Notes under the pieces: model-generated
What the model saw: only the letters and a program-made list of their open reading frames with translations
The model's database searches: none
What the model was told of the DNA's origin: nothing
Program-made: the position numbers and the translations under genes
Shown: positions 18,068 through 25,295 of the stretch, one piece after another
Position numbering within the stretch: the first letter of the stretch is position 1
Layout of the letters: each line of letters opens with the position of its first letter
Assembly (NCBI GenBank): GCA_041687675.1
Contig: JAWLBM010000008.1
Span: forward strand, 62,001-126,000
DNA: 64,000 nucleotides
Origin: JAWLBM01 sp041687675
GTDB lineage: Bacteria > Pseudomonadota > Alphaproteobacteria > Rhizobiales > Pleomorphomonadaceae
Reading direction: 5' to 3'

Positions 18068-18859
18068 ATGCCAGACCTTTTCACGCTCTTCGCCTCCACC
18101 GGTTCCGGCAGCCTCGTCGGGCTGATCCTGGGGCTCGTTGGCGGCGGCGGCTCCGTGCTCGCGGTGCCGCTGATGGTCTATGCGGTCGGCGTCACGTCGA
18201 CCCATGTGGCGATCGGCACCAGCGCCGTCGCGGTCGCCGCCAGCGCGGCGGGCAACCTCGTCTCCCACTGGGCGGCGGGCAACGTGAAGTGGCGCTGCGC
18301 CGGGGTCTTCGCGGCGTCGGGCGTCGCCGGCGCCTTCGCCGGCGCGGCGGTCGCCAAGCGGGTCGACGGCGACGCCCTGCTCGCGCTGTTCGGGCTGCTG
18401 ATGATCGTGATCGGCGCCTTGATGCTCCGGCGCCGGTCCGGCGAGGGCGACCCCGACGTGCGGCTCACCGCCAAGACGGCCCGCCGGATGCTGCCGCTGC
18501 TGGTCGGCATCGGCTTCGCCGTCGGCCTGATGTCGGGCTTCTTCGGCATCGGCGGCGGCTTCCTCATCGTCCCCGGGCTGATCCTCGCCACCGGCATGCC
18601 GCTGGTCTCGGCGATCGGCACCTCGCTCGTCGCGGTCACCGCCTTCGGCGCGGCGACCGCCACCAGCTATTCGCTGTCCGGGCTGGTCGACTGGTGGATC
18701 GCCGGACTGTTCGTGGCCGGCGGCCTTGTCGGCGGCGTCGCGGGCGTTTCCATCGGCAAGCTGCTGGCAAAGCGCAAGCGCGCGCTGTCGCTGGTGTTCG
18801 CCGGCGTGGTGATCCTCGTCGGCGGCTACATCCTCGTGCAGAGTTTCACCGGCGCCTGA
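18068..18859 (+). CDS. TauE/SafE-family sulfite/sulfonate exporter
   Basis: A 263-residue membrane protein with about eight helices in two repeats, typical of TauE/SafE: GSLVGLILGLVGGGGSVLAVPLMVYAVGV near the start and GFAVGLMSGFFGIGGGFLIVPGLIL in the second half. In persulfide dioxygenase operons this transporter is thought to export the sulfite formed. GAGGA lies just upstream of the start. Together with the OsmC gene (7 bp gap) and the divergent dioxygenase, it completes a sulfide-detoxification set. Confidence 0.9.
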   Translation: MPDLFTLFASTGSGSLVGLILGLVGGGGSVLAVPLMVYAVGVTSTHVAIGTSAVAVAASAAGNLVSHWAAGNVKWRCAGVFAASGVAGAFAGAAVAKRVDGDALLALFGLLMIVIGALMLRRRSGEGDPDVRLTAKTARRMLPLLVGIGFAVGLMSGFFGIGGGFLIVPGLILATGMPLVSAIGTSLVAVTAFGAATATSYSLSGLVDWWIAGLFVAGGLVGGVAGVSIGKLLAKRKRALSLVFAGVVILVGGYILVQSFTGA

Positions 18860-19153
18860 GCCGATCGAACGCCCCTCCCGCAGAGCCCGCTAATCTGGGT
18901 TATGGCGCGCCGGGCGCCCGGCCTCTAGGGTCACACTCGTGTTGCGGATCCGGGCGAAGGCGCGGGTCCGTCGCACCGGAGAGACCGCCACGCGAGGCCG
19001 GTTGCGGCCACTGTTGGAGAGTCCGGGCGGAGGTGGTTCTGCCGGAAAGGATGGGAGGTGTGCCCGGCCCACCCCGGGCCGCCGGAACCGTCGCGCTGCC
19101 GTCGCGCTTTTTGCGGGGAGACCGGTGTTTCACCCGGCGGCCGCGTCCCGGTG
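18860..19153. other. Gene-free convergent region rich in inverted repeats
   Basis: No convincing gene in 294 bp between the TauE/SafE and Crp/Fnr stops. It holds four or more local hairpins: a 14-bp perfect palindrome at 18909-18922, a 7-bp stem at 18946-18969 (one G-U pair), a 5-bp stem at 18996-19009 and a 6-bp stem at 19065-19081, then a T5 run at 19108-19112. It could be terminators of the two converging genes or a small structured RNA. Confidence 0.4.
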
Positions 19154-19876
19154 TCAGGCGTCCGACCTCTCGTCAAGGTAGAGCGGATCGAAGCCGGCGA
19201 GGTCGGCGAGCCGGGCCCGATCGCCGATCGACGCCTGCCCCTGGCTGCAGACGAACAGGCCCTGGCTGCGCAACTCGCGCAGCGTGCGGTTGAGATGGAT
19301 CGGAGTGAGGCCGAGCGCGTCGGCGATGACGGCCTGGCTGAGCGGGCAGCGGAAGCTGTCGCCGTCGGCGAGGCCGACCAGCCTGAGGCGCTGGTTGAGT
19401 TCCAGCATGAAATGGGCGACGCGCTCGGCGGCGGACCTGCGGCCGATGTCGACGAGCCGCTCGACGACGAGGCCCTCGTCGCGGGAGACGGCCCAGAGCA
19501 GCGCCGCCCCGAGCCGGGGAGCGAGATCGATGGTCCGCCTCAGGACCTCGCCGGAGATCTCGACGACGACCGCCGGGGTGACCGCCACGGCATCGACGTC
19601 GCAACTGCGCAGGAGCAGGCTTCGCATTCCGAGGATGTCGCCGGCAACCGCGACGTCGATCACCTGGCGGCTGCCGTCGGGGAGCACCTTGTAGCTGAGG
19701 GCCCATCCCTCCTCGATGAGGAAGGCGCGACGGTGCCGCGGCTCGGTCTCGAGGGGCAGCACCTGCCGCGCCGCCACCACCTGGGGCCGCGGCAGCAGCG
19801 AGGAGAACAGGCGCAGGTCGGGCTCGACGGCTGCGAAGGCGGACAGCTTGCGGGTCAGGGCGGCGAGGCTGTGCAC
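19154..19876 (-). CDS. Crp/Fnr-family transcriptional regulator
   Basis: A 240-residue regulator: a cyclic-nucleotide-binding-type beta-roll (about 20-135, with RRAFLIEEGWALSYKVLPDGSRQV and VAGDILGMRSLLL), a dimer helix and a winged helix at about 165-225 (CPLSQAVIADALGLTPIHLNRTLREL). It lacks the N-terminal Cys cluster of FNR, and the recognition helix reads PIHLNR rather than the FNR-type E-x-x-S-R, so it probably does not itself sense oxygen by iron-sulfur and may not read canonical FNR boxes. It is a paralogue of the regulator at 44353-45120. Monocistronic, near stress genes. Confidence 0.9.
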   Translation of the reverse strand: MHSLAALTRKLSAFAAVEPDLRLFSSLLPRPQVVAARQVLPLETEPRHRRAFLIEEGWALSYKVLPDGSRQVIDVAVAGDILGMRSLLLRSCDVDAVAVTPAVVVEISGEVLRRTIDLAPRLGAALLWAVSRDEGLVVERLVDIGRRSAAERVAHFMLELNQRLRLVGLADGDSFRCPLSQAVIADALGLTPIHLNRTLRELRSQGLFVCSQGQASIGDRARLADLAGFDPLYLDERSDA

Positions 19877-19982
19877 CGTGTCTGTCCTTGCTTGCGGGCG
19901 CCGCGTTCGCCGGGAGGATAGCGAAGGGGGGCGCGGGCGTCATGCATGGTCACGCATGCGCCGGAGTGACCGGGAGGCGGAA

Positions 19983-20252
19983 ATGGTCGTCGTGCACCAA
20001 CCCGGGGGCGAACACCGGTCCGGCAGCGGACCGCACGCGGTGGCTGCGCTCTCCGTGATGGAATCGCTGCTGCTCGAGCTGCTCTCCCTCGGGCTGCTCG
20101 ACCGCGATCGCGTGTCGGCCCTGCTCGAGGACGCCGCATGCGCGCACGAGCTTGCGAGCCTGGAGGACGAGTCCCCGGCCGACGCGGCGGCGGCGCGACT
20201 GATCCGCTCGCTCGCCACCTCGCTCCTCGGCGCCGGGGTCGGCGAGGCCTGA
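19983..20252 (+). CDS. Small hypothetical protein
   Basis: An 89-residue acidic, Leu/Ala-rich, mostly helical protein with no motif I recognise; no signal peptide or membrane segment. A strong GGAGG six bases before ATG 19983 supports translation. It faces the host-attachment gene and ends 7 bp from its stop, and it starts 106 bp from the divergent Crp/Fnr gene, whose promoter region it shares. Context suggests a stress or low-oxygen role, but that is only positional. Confidence 0.6.
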   Translation: MVVVHQPGGEHRSGSGPHAVAALSVMESLLLELLSLGLLDRDRVSALLEDAACAHELASLEDESPADAAAARLIRSLATSLLGAGVGEA

Positions 20253-20259
20253 TCGGGGA

Positions 20260-20721
20260 TCAGTCTGAGGCAAGACGGGCGAAATGGCGCTCGATCTCGG
20301 CGACCGGCATGTTGGCGAAGTCGGAATCGATCTCGGCGCGGAGCAGCTTGCGGACGGGCTCGGAGTAGTGCCGGCGCAGGACCCCGAGGGCGCGCGGCGG
20401 CGCGGCCACCACAAGCGACCGCAGCTTCCCTCCGTTCACGGCTGCGGCGATGCGCTCGGCGACTTCGGCCATGAAGGCGTCCTCCTCGAGGTCGTGGAAG
20501 GAGGTCTGTTCGACGGCGCTGCGCGGCCCGTCCGCGGGCGCGTCCAGGCGGCCCGGACGATCGGTCGCCAACTCGCGGTCGCGGCGGTCGGACCGCTTCG
20601 CCTCGGCCTCGACGGAGAAGGAGGGCCGTTCGCGGGTGCCTCCGTTGCTGAGGAACAGCATCTTGCGGGCATCGCAGACGACCAGCCATTCGCCCGCGGC
20701 GATGAGCACGTCATCCGACAT
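20260..20721 (-). CDS. Host attachment family protein
   Basis: A 153-residue protein matching the host attachment (AtsE-like) family: GEWLVVCDARKMLFLSNGG at the start, then FHDLEEDAFMAEVAERIAAAV and SLVVAAPPRALGVLRRHYSEPVR. The name comes from an Agrobacterium gene affecting plant binding, but the fold resembles peptide-release-factor-like domains and the true function is unclear. It lies 73 bp downstream of hsp20 on the same strand, separated by a long GC-rich hairpin, and is probably co-transcribed with it. Confidence 0.85.
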   Translation of the reverse strand: MSDDVLIAAGEWLVVCDARKMLFLSNGGTRERPSFSVEAEAKRSDRRDRELATDRPGRLDAPADGPRSAVEQTSFHDLEEDAFMAEVAERIAAAVNGGKLRSLVVAAPPRALGVLRRHYSEPVRKLLRAEIDSDFANMPVAEIERHFARLASD

Positions 20722-20741
20722 CTGGGTGACCTCCGGTTGGG

Positions 20742-20778
20742 GCCGGTCCGCGGGCGCCGTGCGCGCCCGCGGACCGGC
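20742..20778 (-). terminator. 16-bp hairpin between hsp20 and host-attachment gene
   Basis: A perfect 15-bp GC stem (20743-20757 with 20763-20777), extended to 16 bp by the outer G-C pair, around a 5-nt loop. It lies between two same-strand genes and is not followed by a T run, so it is more likely a transcript-processing or stability element, or a partial attenuator, than a full terminator. Confidence 0.6.
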
Positions 20779-20794
20779 GCGAAGTGGTTGCTCC

Positions 20795-21334
20795 TCAGGC
20801 GACCTTGACGTCGATCTTCTTCTCCGACGCCTTGGCCTCCGCCGATTTCGGCAGCTTCAGCGTCAGCACGCCGTTGGCCATGTCGGCCTCGATCCGGTCG
20901 CGGTCCACCCCGGGCGGCAGGGTGAAGGAGCGCGCGAAGGAGCCGTAGCGGCGCTCCGAGACATGGGTGCCCCGGTCGTCCTCCTCCTTGCTCTCGCTCT
21001 TCTCGCCGCGCAGCGTCAGCACGTCGCCGCTGAGCGTGACCTCGACGGACTTCGGGTCCATGCCCGGAAGCTCGGCGGTGATCCGCCAGCCGCCGTCGGC
21101 CTCGACGATATCGACGGACGGGCTGAGGGAGAGCCGGCTCTCCAGCTTGGAGAGGATCTCCGGCTCGCGGGCGCGGAAGAAGGAGGGCACGCGGAAGACG
21201 TCGCGGGTGAAGTCCTCGAAGAGGTTGTCCATGTCGCGCCTGAGGTCGGCGAGGGACGGCCAGTCCCGCCGGGCCGGACCGGGCGCGCCGCCCTTGCTCT
21301 CCTGGACGGGAAGTCTGGTGGGTTCGTCTGCCAT
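20795..21334 (-). CDS. Hsp20/alpha-crystallin small heat shock protein
   Basis: About 179 residues. The N-terminal arm (LADLRRDMDNLFEDFTRDVF) precedes the alpha-crystallin domain (about 80-170): PSVDIVEADGGWRITAELPGMDPKSVEV, then YGSFARSFTLPPGVD and ANGVLTLKLPKS. It is an ATP-independent holdase. Two in-frame ATGs occur; the one at 21334 has GGAG eight bases upstream, the one at 21340 only two, so the former is chosen. The divergent promoter region carries an FNR-like box at 21437-21450. Confidence 0.93.
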   Translation of the reverse strand: MADEPTRLPVQESKGGAPGPARRDWPSLADLRRDMDNLFEDFTRDVFRVPSFFRAREPEILSKLESRLSLSPSVDIVEADGGWRITAELPGMDPKSVEVTLSGDVLTLRGEKSESKEEDDRGTHVSERRYGSFARSFTLPPGVDRDRIEADMANGVLTLKLPKSAEAKASEKKIDVKVA

Positions 21335-21436
21335 GGCCATATCTCCATCGGAAACGATCCTGGAAAGGTCTCCGGAGAGGCGCGGGGCGCTTCTCCCCGG
21401 TGCCGCAACGGATAGCGCCGCCGACGCATCCGGTCC

Positions 21437-21450
21437 TTGCTTCAGGTCAA
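21437..21450. promoter_or_regulatory. FNR/FixK-like box between hsp20 and PAS-CBS-BON gene
   Basis: TTGCTTCAGGTCAA keeps the TTG-N8-CAA core of the FNR/FixK family and deviates from TTGAT-N4-ATCAA at two positions. It ends 61 bp before the PAS-CBS-BON start codon and lies about 100 bp from the hsp20 start, so it could serve either direction. Confidence 0.45.
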
Positions 21451-21511
21451 TGCCGGGGCCGATTGGCGGGCCTATTCTTGCTGATCGCATCGGGGGAAGG
21501 AGAGACGAGAG

Positions 21512-22756
21512 ATGACCGCCAGTGCCGATCTCACTCCCGCGGTCGCCCGCCTGTTCGACCGCATCGACGTCGAGGCGCGCGACGAGAGCCTGCGCGCGGC
21601 GTTCCGCTACTGGATGGACCGCCGCGCGGGTGAACTCTGCCCGTCGCTCGCTGCGCTGCAGCTCAACCAGATGGGGCCGGCCTCCGCGCCCGTCTTCGCC
21701 TTCCAGCGCGTCTCGCCCGGCAGTCCCGACTGGCGGCTGAGCTTCGCCGGCGACGAGGCGGCCGGATGGCTGCAGGTCGGCGAGGAGACACTGCTGTCGC
21801 GCATCGGCGACCGCCGGGCGGCGGTGCGCCTTCGCCACCTGTTCGCGATGGCGACGGAGCAGGGCGAGCCGATCGTCGCCAGCTTCCACGCGGCCGAGGA
21901 GAAGGATGCGCCCTATGAGATCGTCGTGCTTCCGATCGCCTCGGACCACCGCCATCCGGACGGGGTGATGGGCGCGGTCCACCGCGCCGCGCCGCCGGCC
22001 GGAGCGGCGGCTGCCGTGAGGCGGGAGCCGGCCGCCCGCGCCCGGCGGGTGCCGCCGGACCCGCTCGCCTCCGACCTGATGTCGACGGACCTCGAGACGG
22101 TCAGGCCCGACACCCCGGTCGCCGAGGTCGTTCGCCGCCTGCTCGGCCGCGGCATCAGCGCCGTCCCGGTGGTGGAGGTGGACGGAACCCTCGCCGGCAT
22201 CGTCAGCGAGGCCGACATCGTCGCCCGGGCGGGCGAGGACCCGGAGGCGAGCCCGTCCTGGTGGTCGGCCATGCTCAGGAGCGACACGGACCTTGCGAAG
22301 TCCTTCGTCCGCCTGCACGGCCGCACCGCCCGCGACGTGATGACGGCGGCGGTGGTCACCGTGGGCCGCGACGCCTCGCTGCGCGACCTCGTCCGCCGGA
22401 TGGCGCACGACCGGGTCCGCCGGGTGGTGGTGATCGATGGCGACCGGCCCGTCGGGATCGTCACCCGGACCGACGTCCTGAGGGCCCAGGCGGCCGAGGC
22501 GGACCTCGGGGAGGCGGGCGAGCCCGGCGCCGAGGACGGGCGCCTGCGCGAGACGCTGCTCGAGCGTCTCCGCGCCCAGCCCTGGTACCACCTGCCCGAC
22601 CGCAACGTGGTGGTGATCGACGGCATCGCCTGCTTCTGGGGCCTCGTCCACAGCGAGGAGGAGCGCGATGCGCTGCGCGTCGCGGCCGAGGAGGTTCCCG
22701 GGATCCGCGGGGTGGAGATGAAGGTGGAGGTTGGCGCGATCTACCCGATCACCTGA
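21512..22756 (+). CDS. PAS_5-CBS-CBS-BON domain protein
   Basis: A 414-residue soluble protein with an unusual order. Residues about 20-160 look like the alphaproteobacterial PAS_5 domain (AFRYWMDRRAGELCPSLAALQL, then DWRLSFAGDEAAGWL). Two CBS repeats follow (about 188-245 and 272-330: DLMSTDLETVRPDTPVAEVVRRLLGRGISAVPV and DVMTAAVVTVGRDASLRDLV), which usually bind adenosyl nucleotides. The end (about 345-410) is a BON domain (ERLRAQPWYHLPDRNVVVIDG, then GIRGVEMKVEVG). CBS-BON pairs are common; the added PAS_5 is not one I know. Possibly a ligand- or energy-sensing stress protein; FNR-like box upstream. Confidence 0.75.
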   Translation: MTASADLTPAVARLFDRIDVEARDESLRAAFRYWMDRRAGELCPSLAALQLNQMGPASAPVFAFQRVSPGSPDWRLSFAGDEAAGWLQVGEETLLSRIGDRRAAVRLRHLFAMATEQGEPIVASFHAAEEKDAPYEIVVLPIASDHRHPDGVMGAVHRAAPPAGAAAAVRREPAARARRVPPDPLASDLMSTDLETVRPDTPVAEVVRRLLGRGISAVPVVEVDGTLAGIVSEADIVARAGEDPEASPSWWSAMLRSDTDLAKSFVRLHGRTARDVMTAAVVTVGRDASLRDLVRRMAHDRVRRVVVIDGDRPVGIVTRTDVLRAQAAEADLGEAGEPGAEDGRLRETLLERLRAQPWYHLPDRNVVVIDGIACFWGLVHSEEERDALRVAAEEVPGIRGVEMKVEVGAIYPIT

Positions 22757-22878
22757 ACCGCCGGGGCGCTGCCGGCATTTTTCGGGTTCATGACGGCGGC
22801 GTACGGGGTTAGAAGAACCCTCCGCCCCGCCGCCGGCGTGCCGGCGCGGGGTCCCGCCGCAGACTGGATGGACCCGCG

Positions 22879-23922
22879 ATGACCTATCTTCCCGCCGAGA
22901 CGCGCTACGACGCCATGGACTACCGGCGCTGCGGGAGGAGCGGGCTGAAGCTGCCGGCGATCTCGCTCGGCCTCTGGCAGAACTTCGGCCACGACAAGCC
23001 GTTCGAGACCGCCCGCGCGATGTGCCGGACCGCCTTCGACCTCGGCATCACCCATTTTGACCTCGCCAACAACTACGGCCCGCCGCGCGGCTCGGCCGAG
23101 GAGACCTTCGGCGAGATCCTCGCCCGCGACTTCCGGCCCTTCCGCGACGAACTGGTGATCTCGACCAAGGCGGGCTACGGCATGTGGCCGGGACCCTACG
23201 GCGAATGGGGCAGCCGCAAGTACCTGCTCTCCTCGCTCGACCAGAGCCTGAGGCGCATGCGGCTCGACCATGTCGACATCTTCTACTCGCACCGCTTCGA
23301 CCCGGAGACGCCGCTGGAGGAGACCATGGGCGCGCTCGACCGGGCGGTGCGCTCCGGCAAGGCGCTCTACGCCGGCATTTCGTCCTACAACTCGCGGCGC
23401 ACCCGCGAGGCCGCGGCCATCCTACGCAGCCTCGGCACGCCCTGCCTCATCCACCAGCCGAGCTACTCGATGATCAACCGCTGGGTGGAGGACGACGGGC
23501 TTCTGGGCACCCTGGAGGAGGAGGGCATCGGCGCGATCGCCTTCTCGCCGCTGGCCCAGGGGATGCTGACCTCCAAGTACCTCTCCGGCGTTCCGGCCGA
23601 CAGCCGTGCGGCGAAGGCCGGCTCGCTGAAGCCGCAGTTCATGACCGAGGCGAACTTCGCGAGGATCCGCGACCTCGACGCGATCGCCGCGCGGCGCGGC
23701 CAGTCGCTGGCGCAGATGGCGGTTGCCTGGGTGCTGCGCGGCGGCCGGGTGACCTCGGCGCTGATCGGCGCCAGCCGGCCCGAGCAGATCGAGGAGGCCG
23801 TCGGCGCGCTCGGGCGGGCGGACTTCACCGCGGAGGAACTCGCCGATATCGACCGCATCGCCGTCGACCTCGACGTCAATCTGTGGGCCCAGTCGGCGGA
23901 GCGGCCGGGTCCGTCGCGCTGA
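22879..23922 (+). CDS. Aldo/keto reductase, YghZ/Gpr-like
   Basis: A 347-residue NADPH-dependent aldo/keto reductase. The opening YDAMDYRRCGRSGLKLPAISLGLW is characteristic of L-glyceraldehyde 3-phosphate reductase (Gpr/YghZ, AKR14) and beta-subunit-like proteins; FDLANNYGPPRGSAE holds the catalytic Asp/Tyr, STKAGYGMWPGPYG the Lys, and FYSHRFDPETPLEET the His. The C-terminus carries the NADPH loop LIGASRPEQIEE. It probably detoxifies reactive aldehydes such as methylglyoxal. Monocistronic. Confidence 0.9.
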   Translation: MTYLPAETRYDAMDYRRCGRSGLKLPAISLGLWQNFGHDKPFETARAMCRTAFDLGITHFDLANNYGPPRGSAEETFGEILARDFRPFRDELVISTKAGYGMWPGPYGEWGSRKYLLSSLDQSLRRMRLDHVDIFYSHRFDPETPLEETMGALDRAVRSGKALYAGISSYNSRRTREAAAILRSLGTPCLIHQPSYSMINRWVEDDGLLGTLEEEGIGAIAFSPLAQGMLTSKYLSGVPADSRAAKAGSLKPQFMTEANFARIRDLDAIAARRGQSLAQMAVAWVLRGGRVTSALIGASRPEQIEEAVGALGRADFTAEELADIDRIAVDLDVNLWAQSAERPGPSR

Positions 23923-23943
23923 CGCGGGCCGTTGCCGGGCCGG

Positions 23944-24231
23944 TCAGTCCTGCTCCTCGTCCGAGCGCCGGTCGTCCGGGCCGCCCGGGCGCCCGCCCTC
24001 GGCCGCCTGGCGATAGGCCTCGGCCTCGGTCGTGTACGGCTTGCGGCCCTCCTCGGCCCGCTCCTCGGCATAGTCCTCGCTCTTGCGGAGTTCGTCGTCG
24101 TCATACTCGCGGCGGCCCTCCGGCGTCGGCGGCGGACCCTCGGCGACATGGGGCGGCGGCCGCTTGCCGGCCGGGGTCTTCTCGAGTTCGCGCGGATCCG
24201 GCGCGCCGTCCTTTTTCCGGTCGTCGGCCAT
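23944..24231 (-). CDS. Small acidic disordered protein
   Basis: A 95-residue, very hydrophilic protein rich in Asp, Glu, Arg and Pro with no hydrophobic core, predicted disordered. Its motif EYDDDELRKSEDYAEERAEEGRKPYTTEAEAYRQAAEGG looks conserved-like rather than random, and AGGAGGGGC precedes the ATG. I do not know the family. It sits by a DUF3008 gene (divergent), and both may be stress-related. Confidence 0.55.
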   Translation of the reverse strand: MADDRKKDGAPDPRELEKTPAGKRPPPHVAEGPPPTPEGRREYDDDELRKSEDYAEERAEEGRKPYTTEAEAYRQAAEGGRPGGPDDRRSDEEQD

Positions 24232-24384
24232 GACAGCCCCTCCTCGTTGTCTTGCACGCCTGAACTATGCGCGGGCGGCCCATTGGTTCCGTCGGCGCGG
24301 AGGCGAACCATTCGCCGGCGATGCGGGTTTCCGGAAAGGAGCGGGGCGCCGCCACCGGCGCCCCGGAATCGCGAGGAGACCGAC

Positions 24385-24576
24385 ATGCCCGCCAAGTCCA
24401 AGGCCCAGCAGAAGGCGGCCGGCGCCGCCCTGTCCGCCAAGCGCGGCGAAACCAAGGTCAGCGACCTCCAGGGCGCCGCGAAGTCCATGTACGAGTCCAT
24501 GGACGAGAAGGAGCTGCACGACATGGCGGCGACCAAGCGCAAGGGCAAGCCCGAGCACGCCTCGAAGGAGGACTGA
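24385..24576 (+). CDS. DUF3008 family small protein
   Basis: A 63-residue basic protein: MPAKSKAQQKAAGAALSAKR followed by SMYESMDEKELHDMAATKRKGKPEH. This is the DUF3008 pattern, small highly charged proteins found in many proteobacteria, with no established function; the KELxDMAxTK motif resembles one in rhizobial small stress-induced proteins. GAGGAGAC lies nine bases upstream of the ATG. It converges on the EEP gene, ending 5 bp from its stop. Confidence 0.78.
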   Translation: MPAKSKAQQKAAGAALSAKRGETKVSDLQGAAKSMYESMDEKELHDMAATKRKGKPEHASKED

Positions 24577-24581
24577 CCGCG

Positions 24582-25295
24582 TCAGCCCGCCGCCGGGTCG
24601 AGGTCCACCACCAGCGGCAGGTGGTCGGACGCGATCCCGGCGCTCCGGTCGACGAAGCTCGCCCGCAGCGCGGCGGCCGGCGCGCAATAGAGCCGGTCCA
24701 GCCTGAACACCGGCAGCCGCGCCGGGAAGCTGCGATGGATGGCGACCGCCGGGTAGACGGACCGCAGGGTGGTCGCCACCGGCTCCGGCCAGATCCAGTC
24801 GTTGAAGTCGCCGAGGGCGATGCGCAGCGGTGCGCGCGAGGCCTGCGCCAGCGCCTTCAGCCGCAGCGCCTGCCGCCGCCGCTCCCAGATGTCCAGCCCG
24901 AAGTGCACCGAGATCACGTGGATGTCGCCCGAGGGCGAGCGGATTGTGGCCTCGATGGCGGCCCGCGGCTCGCGGCGGCGGACCGATATGTCGTGCAGCC
25001 GGCAGCCCTCGATCGGCCAGCGGCTGATCAGCACGTGGCCGTAGTCCCCGTCCGGCGAGCGCACGGTGCAGGCCTCGGCGACGTTGCCGCCGAGCGCCCC
25101 GGCGAGCCGGTCGAGCGGCCGCTCCCCGGGCGCCTCGCCGCGGGAGTCGACCTCCTGGAGGGAGACGATGTCCGGGTCGTGGCGGCGCACCGCCTCCAGC
25201 ACCCGGTCGAGGTCGTAGCGGCCGTCGAGGCCGACGGCGCCATGGATGTTCCAGCTCATCAGCCGGACGGGCCCGGCGCGCGGTCGACCGCTCAC
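24582..25295 (-). CDS. Endonuclease/exonuclease/phosphatase-fold protein
   Basis: About 237 residues with the EEP-fold signature: MSWNIHGAVG, IVSLQEVDSRG (metal-binding Glu), HVISVHFG, ALGDFNDW and SDHLPLVVDLD (catalytic Asp-His). Such enzymes cleave phosphodiester bonds in nucleic acids or lipids. It overlaps the upstream phospholipase D stop by GTGA if it begins at GTG 25295, which I prefer; the alternative is ATG 25259. The tight coupling to a phospholipase D-VTT membrane protein suggests the two act together on membrane phospholipids or on surface material. Confidence 0.85.
   Translation of the reverse strand: MSGRPRAGPVRLMSWNIHGAVGLDGRYDLDRVLEAVRRHDPDIVSLQEVDSRGEAPGERPLDRLAGALGGNVAEACTVRSPDGDYGHVLISRWPIEGCRLHDISVRRREPRAAIEATIRSPSGDIHVISVHFGLDIWERRRQALRLKALAQASRAPLRIALGDFNDWIWPEPVATTLRSVYPAVAIHRSFPARLPVFRLDRLYCAPAAALRASFVDRSAGIASDHLPLVVDLDPAAG

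Noticed and set aside
18960..19060. Segments resembling parts of glycine or cobalamin riboswitches or RNase P RNA
   Set aside because: Only fragments (such as GGAGAG and a GAGAGTCCGGGC stretch) match; the required conserved cores are missing and no gene lies downstream on either strand.
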